From Antedon mediterranea (lineage: Eukaryota > Echinodermata > Crinoidea > Comatulida > Antedonidae): a stretch of DNA of 64,000 nucleotides. Of the stretch, positions 11,710 through 21,638 are shown piece after piece; position 1 is the first letter of the stretch; every line of letters begins with the position of its first letter. The position numbers and the translations under genes were made by a program. Location of the stretch: positions 26,029,795 to 26,093,794 of the forward strand of contig NC_092670.1 in NCBI RefSeq assembly GCF_964355755.1. Direction: 5' to 3'. Under the pieces are notes generated by a model. The model was not told the origin of the DNA, searched no databases, and saw nothing but the letters and a program-made list of their open reading frames with translations.

Positions 11710-11932
11710 AGAAGTTTTTAGAATACCGTTTTAATAGTACAAAGATCTTGTACCACATACCGTAGTAATATCTTTTCAACCAGTTGAGTTTTGTCAGAGA
11801 CTCTTTTTGCATTGACATTGTTGATTTTCTCAAATTGAAGACTTCTTGAGCTAGACCGTGACTGGTATGTTTTCATAACCAATTTTTATCAAGTATTACA
11901 AAATATAATCTAATAGGGCAGCTAGTGTATCT
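11710..11932. repeat. duplicated intron segment Y' (partner at 13217-13444)
   Basis: About 220 bp from AGAAGTTTTTAGAATACC to TCTAATAGGGCAGCT match 13217-13444 almost base for base, with a few small indels. The two copies flank the RIMS alternative exon pair. Confidence 0.85.
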
Positions 11933-12156
11933 AAGGCCAGTAAGGTTGATGATATTTTATAACATATAAGTTGGGCCACTGCTTCTACGTTTAACAGGTA
12001 TCAATAAGCCGATTGATACTAATGAAAATGCATATGATGTTGCGGTATTAAAATAGAACAATAAAAGTAATGTTTTTTATGGTAACAAGGTTCTGTTTTG
12101 GACATGTTGTCCTTGTGTTTTTCAGCTTTAAAGTCTGGAACCCGGAAGTTGCGTTA

Positions 12157-12390
12157 CTGATATGGTAGAATTGAAAATTAAATGAGCCTTACCTGTTTGA
12201 GTTTGACAAATTCTACCATATCAGCCAGCAGTGGCACGTCTGGGTAAACATGCCCTACCTAAGTAACCGCTGTTAATTTAGACCACATTCGATCGTGCAC
12301 ACAAGGATACTGGTCGTGCCTCTCATGTTAACCCAGAAGTGCCACTGTTGAATCAAACTTCACCTTCCAGGTAAGGCTCATTTAATTTTC
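12157..12390. other. cluster of three interleaved inverted repeats
   Basis: Pair A: CTGATATGGTAGAATT (12157-12172) with its exact complement at 12209-12224. Pair B: a 23-nt arm starting GAAAATTAAATGAGCC (12173-12195) with an exact complement at 12368-12390. Pair C: a 24-nt arm starting CAGTGGCACGTCTGGG (12229-12252) with a near-exact complement at 12324-12347. The order is A-B-A'-C-C'-B'. A-A' encloses one B arm, so A-A' and B-B' are mutually knotted alternatives. B' contains CAGGTAAGG, a strong donor-like sequence on the plus strand (and on the minus strand at B). It could be a nested MITE or a structured RNA element. Confidence 0.75.
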
Positions 12391-12645
12391 AAAAGTGTAA
12401 AAAAATTGATTTTTAAAGAGAAGTAGTTACAAGCTTCAGCAGAATAAACAAATTTTGTGAAGCTGAAGAATAACAAGCGAGACAACATTTAGGATTAAAT
12501 AGATCATGCAAAATGAGATATGGATGTAAAATACGTGCTTTAAAAAAGTGCTTCTAGAGAGTTACAGCTCGACAAAACATATATAACACCAAAAAACTAT
12601 ATGATTGATGAGAAGGTAGTTGGGGTTTTCAATGTGATTTCTAAC

Positions 12646-12860
12646 CTTCAGTGGATAGTGGTCGTCGTATAAAGTTGTACTGCTGCTTGTGTCCACCCCT
12701 GAATCTTTGATCTGTGGTTCAGACCATTCCCCATCATCCTCGAAGGACTGGCCTTTTCCCGGACTAAAATGTAGTGGCCGCATTTTGTTTGAATCAATTT
12801 CAGTCTCAGAGAAGTGGCCAGGTGCGACCTGAGATTTGTTGCGGTAACTCTCTAGATCAC
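12646..12860 (-). CDS. RIMS: RIMS alternative exon B (KDSGVDTSS exon)
   Basis: Minus-strand exon from the TTGTCCTTAG acceptor (12862-12861) to the donor AAG|GTTAGA (12645-). It is 215 nt, phase 1 in and 0 out. With the preceding G it reads GDLESYRNKSQVAPGHFSET and continues with EDDGEWSEPQIKDSGVDTSS and TTLYDDHYPLK before HPVTWQ of the PDZ exon. The GDLE start matches the vertebrate continuation SEKGDLE. The acidic, Ser-rich sequence is predicted to be disordered and has no catalytic motif. It begins GTG ATC TAG in the phase that would follow exon A, so exon A and exon B cannot both be translated. Confidence 0.85.
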
Positions 12861-12928
12861 CTAAGGACAAGACACAAAATAACAATTGAAAAGATTAGCA
12901 AAAAAGACCAAGAATATTTGATTCTCAC
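12861..12928 (-). other. RIMS: 68-nt intron between the alternative exons
   Basis: It runs from GTGAGA (12928-) to TTGTCCTTAG (-12861). A branch-point-like GCTAATC lies only about 30 nt from the donor, followed by a pyrimidine-rich tract. Such a short donor-to-branch distance is the known steric mechanism that blocks joining of neighbouring exons in tropomyosin-type mutually exclusive splicing. Its use here is inference. Confidence 0.5.
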
Positions 12929-12987
12929 CGTAACAATAGTTTTTTGTTCAGAAGTGTGCCAGTTGTCTTCTAGAGAGTCCACTTCAC
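12929..12987 (-). CDS. RIMS: RIMS alternative exon A (short, WHTSE exon)
   Basis: Minus-strand exon of 59 nt from a TATACTTAG acceptor (12989-12988) to the donor ACG|GTGAGA (12928-). Phase is 1 in and 0 out, the same as exon B. With the preceding G it reads GEVDSLEDNWHTSEQKTIVT and then HPVTWQ. Vertebrate RIMs have a short segment containing SWHSSE or TWHSRE at this point, so this looks like the counterpart of the vertebrate exon, with exon B as the alternative. It is too short to stand out as an open frame. The evidence is splice sites, phase and the WH(T/S)SE match. Confidence 0.78.
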
Positions 12988-13000
12988 CTAAGTATAAAAA

Positions 13001-13633
13001 AGCTTTTAAATTCGTATATATTCTCAAATGAAACCTATCAACTCATTAATATTTTTTAGTAAGGTGTTCAATAGGATTAATTGATTTTAAACAATTTGAA
13101 GCAAATGTATGTAATACACATATTAATTAATGTGTTACATATCATTTTATGATACTATACAAGAAGGTAAGCCTTGTTATGAAGTATATTATTATTTGTT
13201 ATACAGTAGGTTTCTAGAAAAGTTTTTAGAATACCGTTTTAATAGTACAAAGATCTTGTACCACATAGTAATATCTTTTCAACAAGTTGAGTTTTGTCAG
13301 AGAGTCTTTTTGCATTGACATTGTTGTTTTTTTTCAAATTGAAGACTTCTTGAGCTAGACAGTGACTGGTATGTTTTCATAACTCTTCATATAATAAACC
13401 AATTTTTATCAAGTATTACAAAAATATAATCTAATAGAGCAGCTTTTAATTTTGTATATATTCTCAAATGAAACCTATCAACTCATTAATATTTTTTAGT
13501 AAGGTGTTCAATAGGATTGATTGATTTTAAACAATTTGAAGCAAATGTATGTAATACGTGTTACATTCCATTTTATGATACTATACAACAAGGTAAGCCT
13601 TGATATCAAGTATATTTGTTATACAGTAGGTTT
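13001..13633. repeat. X-Y-X' duplicated intron segments beside exon A
   Basis: X (13001-13213) and X' (13441-13633) both start AGCTTTTAA, share TCTCAAATGAAACCTATCAA and end ATACAGTAGGTTT. Y (13217-13444) lies between them and matches 11710-11932. X lies 13 bp upstream (in RIMS orientation) of exon A. The duplications are of intron sequence only; no extra exon copy was seen in X' or Y'. Confidence 0.85.
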
Positions 13634-13680
13634 CAATGGAAAATTGGTTTCAAACTTATATTCAATTAATTTCTTAAAAT

Positions 13681-14260
13681 CAGGGGCGGATCTAGGATTT
13701 TGATAAAGAGGGGGCCCGATATGAGAAAAATAATCGTCTAGGGGGATCCGGGGGCGGGGTCCGGGGGCGTGGTCCGGGGGTACTGAAGCGTTTTGGCCAG
13801 TCGGTTCTTGTCAAATAATTATCTGAATATAGTGGGTTTTATAGACCATATTTAATATATGGAACTGGTTTTTTTTTGCGCCTAAAGTCTGTTTTCCTGT
13901 TGCGAATTTTTACACATTTTTTATGCGATCATTAATGGTTTCTTGGTTATTATGACATCAAGTTTTGCAAAGCCAACGCCGGTCACACGCACAGCCGGGC
14001 CCGTGTGAAAATTGAACAAGTTACGGGTTTTGATTTATAGACCATATTTAATATACGGAAATGTTTTTTTTTTTTGCGCCTGAAGTCCGTTTTCCGGTTG
14101 CGAATTTTTACACATTTTTTACGCAATCGTTAATGGTTTCTTGGTTCTTTCGACGTTGCTGGGACACATGGACGTGAAGTTTTGCAAAGCCAAGGCCGGT
14201 CACACGCAGCCTGGCCCGTGTGAAAATTGAACAAGTTACGAGTTTTGATACTTCAACCCA
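13681..14260 (+). mobile_element. hAT-like left end plus a tandem 200-bp duplication
   Basis: CAGGGGCGGATCTAGGATTT at 13681 has the form of the hAT-like termini at 20364 and 23292. G-rich sequence follows, but no matching right end was found. About 13836-14033 and 14034-14250 are two diverged tandem copies (ATAGACCATATTTAATAT..., then a TTGCGCCTRAAGTC phrase, then a GGTCACACGC phrase). No ORF. Confidence 0.55.
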
Positions 14261-14639
14261 GCCGACCTAGAACATTTTTTCGCTGATATCTTAATCTAGT
14301 CTTTACACTAAAGACAAACAATTGTTTTTATATTAAAATTTAGTTTTACTTACACTTGTTATTTTGAAATATCAGGCTTTAAAATTAAGAAGAATTGTCA
14401 GCGCGTACGTATTTTTTCACAAACAATGATGACATAATTTATGAACTATTTGATTGGTCAGTCAGTTTTACCGATCGTAATGTTGAAGTTGAACTCGGTT
14501 CAACTTTTAAAAAAATTGAAGATTTTAACGATTTTTAATGTTGATTTGTACCCCCTTTTCCTGTAAAATCGTTGATATAATCGTATGTAAATGGGTGCTA
14601 AATGTGTTTTATATACATACATATATTTATCATATAACT

Positions 14640-14780
14640 TGCACTGATGAAGGGCTAGTGTTGCCCAAAAGCTCTGCTAACTTTTCTGGCTGTTTACTTT
14701 ATCGTTTTGATTTAGCTTTTCGCTTTTTTTGTTGTATCTCCATTGAGATCCAGCCACTGATACCCACAGCATTGTCATTT
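14640..14780 (+). ncRNA. Penelope-type fragment with a second hammerhead-like core
   Basis: CTGATGA (14644-14650) is followed by AGGGC-TAGTGTT-GCCC, a good 4-bp stem II. Then comes AAAA where GAAA is expected (14667-14670), then GC-TCT-GC-TA. The GAAA to AAAA change removes a conserved core residue, so this copy is probably inactive. It is the opposite-strand partner of 11180-11345, and between them the two copies retain an intact stem II and an intact GAAA. Confidence 0.42.
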
Positions 14781-15541
14781 TTTTCAGTAATTTGCCTTTG
14801 GATTTATATTTATCATATAAGATATATCAGATATTTTTACTTTATTAATGATGTTCCTCCTGATGAAATATTAATGTATACATATATTTTATACAGTTGA
14901 TGCCGCCTAAGTCGAATCTAAGGGGACTGGTATAAAAATTTGAGTTATGCAAACTTCGACTTACAGATTTGTAAAAAAATGCTAGGCCATAGGCCCACTC
15001 ACTAACTCACTCACTAACTGCGCTACGGCTAGGCCTAGCCTAGTAGACCCTGTCACGATCGCGGCCCACACGTTTGCCTAATTGAATTGAGTTTGCTTAG
15101 CTAGCTAGGCCTAATAAATGCTAAGCCTCCTTTATCGGCAATGACAAACTGTATTTTCTTTAATATGGTTTAAGCCGGCAGTAACAATAAGAAAACATAT
15201 AAAAAAGACATTCCGGTTCTTATTCGAAAACGGTATCCATTGTTTATTGCCATCTGTCTAGCACAAAATAGGTACCCACAAACGCCGCTCAATTTCTCAA
15301 CGCTATCAAACAACTCACAGATATATACTAGTGTGCGAGTTATAAGTTCGCCGCCTATGATATACAACCTGCTTGAGAGAACCGATATTGTCCTACATTA
15401 TCACCTCTGTTGTTTGTTTATCAATTTACGTACGTTTCATCGGCTTTTTCAGTGCGTTGTTGCCCCGTGATTTATGACTTCGGCTTATACAATATAAATC
15501 ACTAAAGAATGTGTGTATTCGGACCGCAAAAAGACGTCGAC
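14781..15541. other. RIMS: RIMS intron, no assigned feature
   Basis: Non-coding. It contains CTAGGCCTA-type motifs (15000-15120) and a short ACTCACTAACTCACTC simple run near 15000. Overlapping opposite-strand frames at 15170-15470 have no domain. Confidence 0.5.
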
Positions 15542-15544
15542 TTA

Positions 15545-16245
15545 GGGCCTGTTCGTAGGGGTTGAAAATACCAGCTTATTCCCGATTTCCGTTCGCGTGA
15601 TCCAATTAACTTTTGCCTCAGGCTACAAAAAATTCGAGGCAAAATGTTCACCAAATTTGCAGGTTATTTCAGCGATAATCCAATTATACTCGGCCTTCGA
15701 GGATAATAAATCTCCGATAGAGGCAATGTGTCAAATTTTGACAAACGTTCGCTGCCTAGGCCCGTCATTTCTCCTACGAAGTTCTTCCATACACGCTTCG
15801 AGAGCGATCGTCAGCTGGTGCTGTCCTTGTTGGTGTAGACCGCTTAGTAGGCCTAGCTGGTCGGTGGTGTTTCCGTCGTGTAACATTGGGCTCAAATTCT
15901 TCGTCAATGAGTAAAATAATGGTCGTCAGGAGAAGGAATATTTCGGCAGGATTATCGGCGTTAAGAGGCATAAGGTTTGTCGCAAGGATAAGCAGTGTAA
16001 AAGGTAGCAAGTAATTGTTATTGTAAAGAAAGATCGCGAGTGAAAAATATACAACACGAAACTAGCGTGCGAAAATGGGGTCGTAGGTTGTAAAGACAAC
16101 TGACCTTAAAACGTAATTTCCGGTTTGTGATTCGTCGATTAAGCATTTAAGCGGTTAAATATTTCAAGTACGAACAACGCTCAATTTATAACCCGAGGCA
16201 TGGGTGAAATTAAGCGCTTATTTTAACCACCGTACGAACACGACC
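15545..16245. mobile_element. PIF/Harbinger-like element (701 bp)
   Basis: The left end GGGCCTGTTCGTAGGGG (15545-) and the reverse complement of the right end (GGTCGTGTTCGTACGGTGG, to 16245) are similar. Both sides carry TTA (15542-15544 and 16246-16248), the Harbinger target duplication. A minus-strand frame inside reads AEIFLLLTTIILLIDEEFEP then RRKHHR, which faintly resembles the N-terminus of HARBI1-type proteins. It then loses frame. Likely a short defective derivative. Confidence 0.65.
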
Positions 16246-16248
16246 TTA

Positions 16249-17300
16249 GACGAATGACCGTGTTTGGTGAGAACATTTAATGATCTAGGCAATTCATGCC
16301 TCGTCTCTACTCTTCCTTTTCTGTATCCGGAATCAATACACTTATCACCAGAATCAATGGTTACTGTTACTTTTACATTATGAATATGTCTCTCAAAAGT
16401 TTCTTTAGTCTTCACTCTATAATCGTGTTGGGAATTTTGACCATTATATCACAACATTTTTTGACATGATGATGATTAATTAATTTTAGAAAGGCCCTCT
16501 CTCAGCACAGAAGCATCAATGTTTTGCGCAAAAATATAAGCATAAAGTATAGGTCATTTTATAGCTGTTTAATAACATTAGTAGGCAAAAAATAACCATA
16601 TATGGTAAGATCAGTTCCATATATGTGTAAGATGCCGCAGGAAAGATAATTAATTCAGCAAGCACATACTGAAATTTGAGCGAAAATCAGGCTCAAATAA
16701 CCAAGATGCACTCTGCTGGATGAAACCTACAAAAAATCCTAATTTTTAAATTCAAGTGGCCATTTGATGACGTCACAACATTTTGTACGTCAAATGTGTA
16801 CATTTATAATCTACAACTCAATGGCTTCCAGAATAAGTTTTAAAAATTGGGGGTCACCTTACATTCTGAAGAGTTATTTTCATTTTAAAAAGGCCCTATT
16901 TTTTACCATTTTCAGCACTTTTGTGAAATTATTGTGTGCATTTTGTCAGTTTTAACGTGCTCGTATAGCGTTATCTTAAGTCGGAATGGACTCAAGTCAT
17001 TTGAGTCATTATTTTACTCAAAACATGAAAAAAAAATTTTTTTTATTTTAGTGAATAACAAATATTTTTGTAACATATTATGCTTGATTTTTTTCAAACA
17101 AATTTTTAAAACTGCCCTAACATTTTGGGAGTGGATATCAAAAACAAATTTTTAATTTGCATTCATAAGCACACCTTCAAATTGAGAAACCATAACATCA
17201 GGGTCAACATTTAAACTATATTTTTTATTTGAATGAATAACAAGTACTTTTGTAACTACTATATGGGAGTGGTACATAGGGTACGCATGGGAGGCACAAT
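16249..17300. mobile_element. Helitron-family-A-related non-coding sequence
   Basis: Contains the family phrases AAGTGGCCATTTGATGACGT, AATTGGGGGTCACCTT and TCTGAAGAGTTAT found in 2240-2760. The part 16680-16990 recurs, with an internal deletion, at 30040-30260. No termini could be placed. The frames in it are short and AT-rich. Confidence 0.45.
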
Positions 17301-20300
17301 AAATTATTTTTTACTAACTCTATGATATTAATTAATTACATGCTTATAATAATTAAAGGCCATGCTAACTTGTAACTCTGTTATTAATCGTCTGAGTACC
17401 TTAATAAAAACATAAGTTTTACTTTAAAAATCCCATTCCATAAAACAAATAATGCTTAAAGCTGTCATCAAGACAACCACTGTCGCTGCTAAAAATTTCC
17501 CATGCCTAATATGAGTCCAGTCGGTTTCTAAATATAAAGCTGAACTTGGTAAAGGTACCGCTGCCCTGGGGTACACAAAGAGATGCCGAAAAAACCATGT
17601 GACTGTGTCCATTCTCGTTGACGCTCACCGGCTTTATGTTTGTTTTTGTACAAGTAGCTCTCTAACAATTGCAGTTTTTTAAAAAACATTATTTAATATA
17701 GATTACCACAATATTTCTTTTTTATTAACAAATTAAATTAGTAAAAAAACAAGTAAACTGGGTTTATCTCAGGACAGCCATCATCTTCATTTTAATTAAT
17801 CCTTTCTGGAAACAATTCAGAAAAGACCTCATAAATGTGAATTATATTAAAAATAATTAGGTTTTTTTCGATGATGCAACAATGGATGTTTCAATCCTTA
17901 ATGTTATAGGAGGTAACTATTGATCAGATCTTCTGCATAAAACGAAACACGCATTGTCTATGCAGGAGTGCATATTACACTCATCAGCTAGGAAACCATT
18001 AACATAATACAAAATGAAAACAACTTAACTTGATCAGAAACATGTTAATTGAAAAGAATGGTGTAGAGTAAGAAAGTGTGGTAATAATATAAAGATAAGA
18101 AATTAACTCGCTGTTAGTATGGCGTATTACTGAAGATGAGGTGTGATTTACTAATGATCAAAGTAGCCGCGGCGATGCAGCAAAGGGTGTGGCACATAAG
18201 TAACCCGTTTTTAAATGCAGCGGCTAGTTAGATCATGAGTACAAACAATTCAACACATTTATCAATATTAATGAAATAATAATTTACCGTCTGTTACGAA
18301 TTATAGCGAAATTATCACATTACATTATTACTGACGAATTCTAAATTAATATGTTGAAAATCCACCAATACGCAAAATATTAAGATTGTGGCAGAGAAGT
18401 CCCAAACAATTAATCCCACTATCTGTGAGATCATCCAAACAGTCCCTTTCAATCACAATTATCCCAAAATTACGACCTCGATCCTGATAATAAATCCCAT
18501 CAGGATTCGGCTATCCCGTCTAGATATCATTTTATTTTTCATGGGGGCGTCGTTATTTTTATTATGGCTTTTATTTTCATAATCTTTGGCAAAACAAAAT
18601 TAGAATTGGAAGTTGATTGCAAATTATATTGATATAAAATGTAAAGGAGAAAAACATTGATAAATAAAATTTAACAATATTACTATATACAGACTAAAAG
18701 CATTGCAATGCAAAACATCAAAGGATCTTAATAACTTGAGTTTCTTTATCATGATGTTCTATATGAACCTGCAAAAAAAGTTGTAACATGATCTTGTTTA
18801 TCATATTAATTCTGGTTAAAGTGCTCTCAGAGAGCATGTTAATTATCATGATCTTACAAAGTTATGATATATTAGACACCATTATATGCAGAGACGAAAT
18901 TCAACAAATCAGCGCTTGGTTATTTACTGGGTCATCGGCCACCCACCAGAAGAAGTCACCATTGTTGTTTTGATTTCACTGACCCCAGCTTCAACAATTA
19001 GTTGTTTTTATTGCTGAGGTTTAACCCACTATATCGTTTCGGACATCAAGTTTTTGACGATTAAAGAATAAAATACCTGATCGAAATCGGGAGAACAGAA
19101 ACTATATAGTCGTACAACCCACATGGCATGCACGACCTTACGGAAGGCTGACACATCTCATTTCACATTAAGTTGTGGTAAGTGTTTTAAAGTGCATGTT
19201 CATATGAGTCAAAATCTTGACCCAGTATCTTACAAGCGCGTTTCTGTATACATTCTAATTCTTTGGATTGTGCATCAGAATTTAATGCAAAATGCCGCAC
19301 AGGGCAAGCATATTCAGTGATAGGTCTAATATGGCTGACAATTGCATTTCTTTGGAAAATATGAACTTTTAATGTTGCATCATTATTTTATATAAACTAT
19401 ACTGTACGTACCATATATATATAAAAGTATGTGGGCCTGGTCACTAGGGAGTAATGCTCCTACCCTGGAATATGTACATAATACTGTAGTTTAGTTTAGT
19501 TTATGATTAAATTTTTGTTTTTTACAGTAGGCCAGACTATATTTACACAAAATGTTTACTTATGATTGTTAAACAAACAATATTATAAATCATTATATCT
19601 GAAGAAAAAACAATGATTAAAACTGTTACGTCAAAATCCATGAGGGAAAAATAATATTAATATTTGCAGTGATTATAATTATTAGCGTTTATTACAGTAC
19701 CGGAAGTACTGTCATGGGGGATTGTTAGTCACATGTGTTTTTCCAGCGTTTTGCTGTTTTCTTAAGGGAGCTATGCAGTACCATTTCGAGCCATCTAGGT
19801 GTCATTTAACAAAATTAAGTAACACTTTAATTTGTTTTCAGTGTTTTTAAAACATTATTACAAAGAATTCATATTACATTTCTGTATTATAACAATTTTC
19901 ATTCAAGGACAAATGCCAATTTCAAGGACTTTTAGGAATTTAAGAACACGTACGAACCCTGAATAGTACTTTTTTTCACATACCTCACTTGTCTCGCACT
20001 TTTGTTGACCTCAAATTCATTCATTCATACACAATGATCATGCATTATCCAAAAATTGTGGGTGGAATAGAACTAGTTTTTAGTAGGCGTGGTATTGGAG
20101 TAAGTACCCTTGGCCTAAAAGTTATTTTTAGATTTCTACACTTCTATGATTCTAAGTAATTGCTCTACCAACATAAACAGGTATCATTTACGCAATTTAC
20201 GACCAGCATGGCACCCTCGTCTACGTCTAGGGGAACAATTAATATTAGAAAGCCACATTCGATTATTACAGGGAAGCTACTGTATATGTATACCTTATTG

Positions 20301-20355
20301 AGTTACTACTATTTAGTTATAGAATGCTATTTACTTTATATAACTACTGTATGTA
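17301..20355. other. RIMS: RIMS intron, no assigned feature
   Basis: About 3 kb of AT-rich sequence. Several 60-70-codon frames occur on both strands (for example 17424-17612 minus and 18388-18582 plus) but none carries a recognisable motif. A TA-rich run lies near 19410. Nothing else is supported. Confidence 0.5.
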
Positions 20356-20363
20356 GCTATTAT

Positions 20364-21539
20364 CAGTGGCGTATCCAGGATTTTGAAGTCGGGGGAGCCG
20401 GGAATTGCCAATTTGCCGACAAAATCAGTGTCATTACCTGTACTGTTCTAGGATTGCAGTCATGTTGTCTTATAGGGATAACGATGCAAAATTAAAACCA
20501 AATTAAACATTATCTGTTAGTAGTTGTATTAATATTACAATAAAGAAAGAATTACGAAAATCTGACTTGTAGTTTTCGAAATATAGGGTCTAAAACATCG
20601 CCGAAAATGATCGTTTTTAGCCACGAAAGAAGTAAAACAATTTGTGGCCTCAGTCGACAATTCTATTTGAACTGTGCCATTTTTGATTAAAATAATTACA
20701 TATAATACGTTTTTTAGTAATTTATTTTATATATCACCATTGGAAATATCAATAAAACATGTTATTAAATGCTTATAAAATATATAAAGTTGTTTAATTA
20801 ACGGAATTCGGACAAATTCATTGTTCTAACTTTATGTAGTACCGATCAGAGAGACCATGTGACTTTATGGTACATGCGCGAGAGAAAACATTCCGCTGCC
20901 GGTGATTCGCATTCACCAATCAAATCAGCCAGAATCCAAAATCATTCAACCGTGAGCAATGCCAATCACGGGAAAGCCCAGCTTTGATTGGCTTACGATG
21001 ACATCATATCACAAAATGGTGGTTTTGTAGTTGAGCCTCGCGGACTATTCTGTTCCAAAAATGAAATACATGAATATTTTGGTATGTTTGCTTTTTCTTT
21101 AAAAAAATTTGAATAATAAAGGCCTCATATCGAGAAAAAAAACGGGGTTTTGGCACTTAAAATAAATGTAATATGTTAGAGAAAAAAGCACATGGCATGT
21201 GGAACTATATAATCTTAGCGTAGGAAGACATAAAAATCCCAAGTCATGAGAGCCTCAACTACAAAAACAATCTAGCGCGTACGGCCGTACGTGCTAGATG
21301 ATAAGATTTTTTACGTGTTTGGTTAGATGTAATGAAAATAAAAAATAGTTGATTTGAAGGGAATGATATGATATGTAAATTAATAAACAAACACTCAAAA
21401 TAATTTGGTTGTTGTTTACAGTTCAATTATTGTCAGAATAATAGTTTATTCTTATTTGCCCCGGCACCTTTATTTGCCGACGGACGCGATGATGTGCCAA
21501 CGGACGGGCCCCCCTCCCACCCCACTGGATACGCCACTG
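20364..21539. mobile_element. hAT-like non-autonomous transposon with an 8-bp target duplication
   Basis: The left terminus CAGTGGCGTATCCAG (20364-) and the right terminus CTGGATACGCCACTG (to 21539) are perfect 15-bp inverted repeats. They are flanked by an exact 8-bp direct repeat GCTATTAT (20356-20363 and 21540-21547). CAG-starting TIRs with an 8-bp duplication define hAT elements. The 1,176-bp interior has no transposase. The intact duplication suggests a comparatively recent insertion. Confidence 0.92.
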
Positions 21540-21610
21540 GCTATTATTGAGTTGAGTACCTTATTACTTCTATTATAATAGATCTATTGCGTTACTGCTA
21601 ATTAATAGAA

Positions 21611-21638
21611 CTAGATGGTACGCTCGCGTACCATCTAG
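21611..21638. repeat. perfect 13-bp-arm palindrome
   Basis: CTAGATGGTACGC, a two-base centre (TC), then GCGTACCATCTAG. It sits at the left edge of the 1.4-kb dispersed repeat. The other copy of that repeat (56191) has only the right arm, CCATCTAGG. Confidence 0.85.

Noticed and set aside
12562-12885. Reading the whole 107-codon open frame as coding
   Set aside because: Only 12646-12860 is bounded by splice sites with correct phase; the flanks read into intron sequence.
15240-15470. Overlapping opposite-strand frames at 15170-15470
   Set aside because: No domains; AT-rich intron frames of chance length.
17424-17612. 62-codon minus frame with a hydrophobic C-terminus
   Set aside because: No homology recognised and no consistent splice sites. 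Its inclusion would break the continuous SEKG-GDLE/GEVD join of RIMS.
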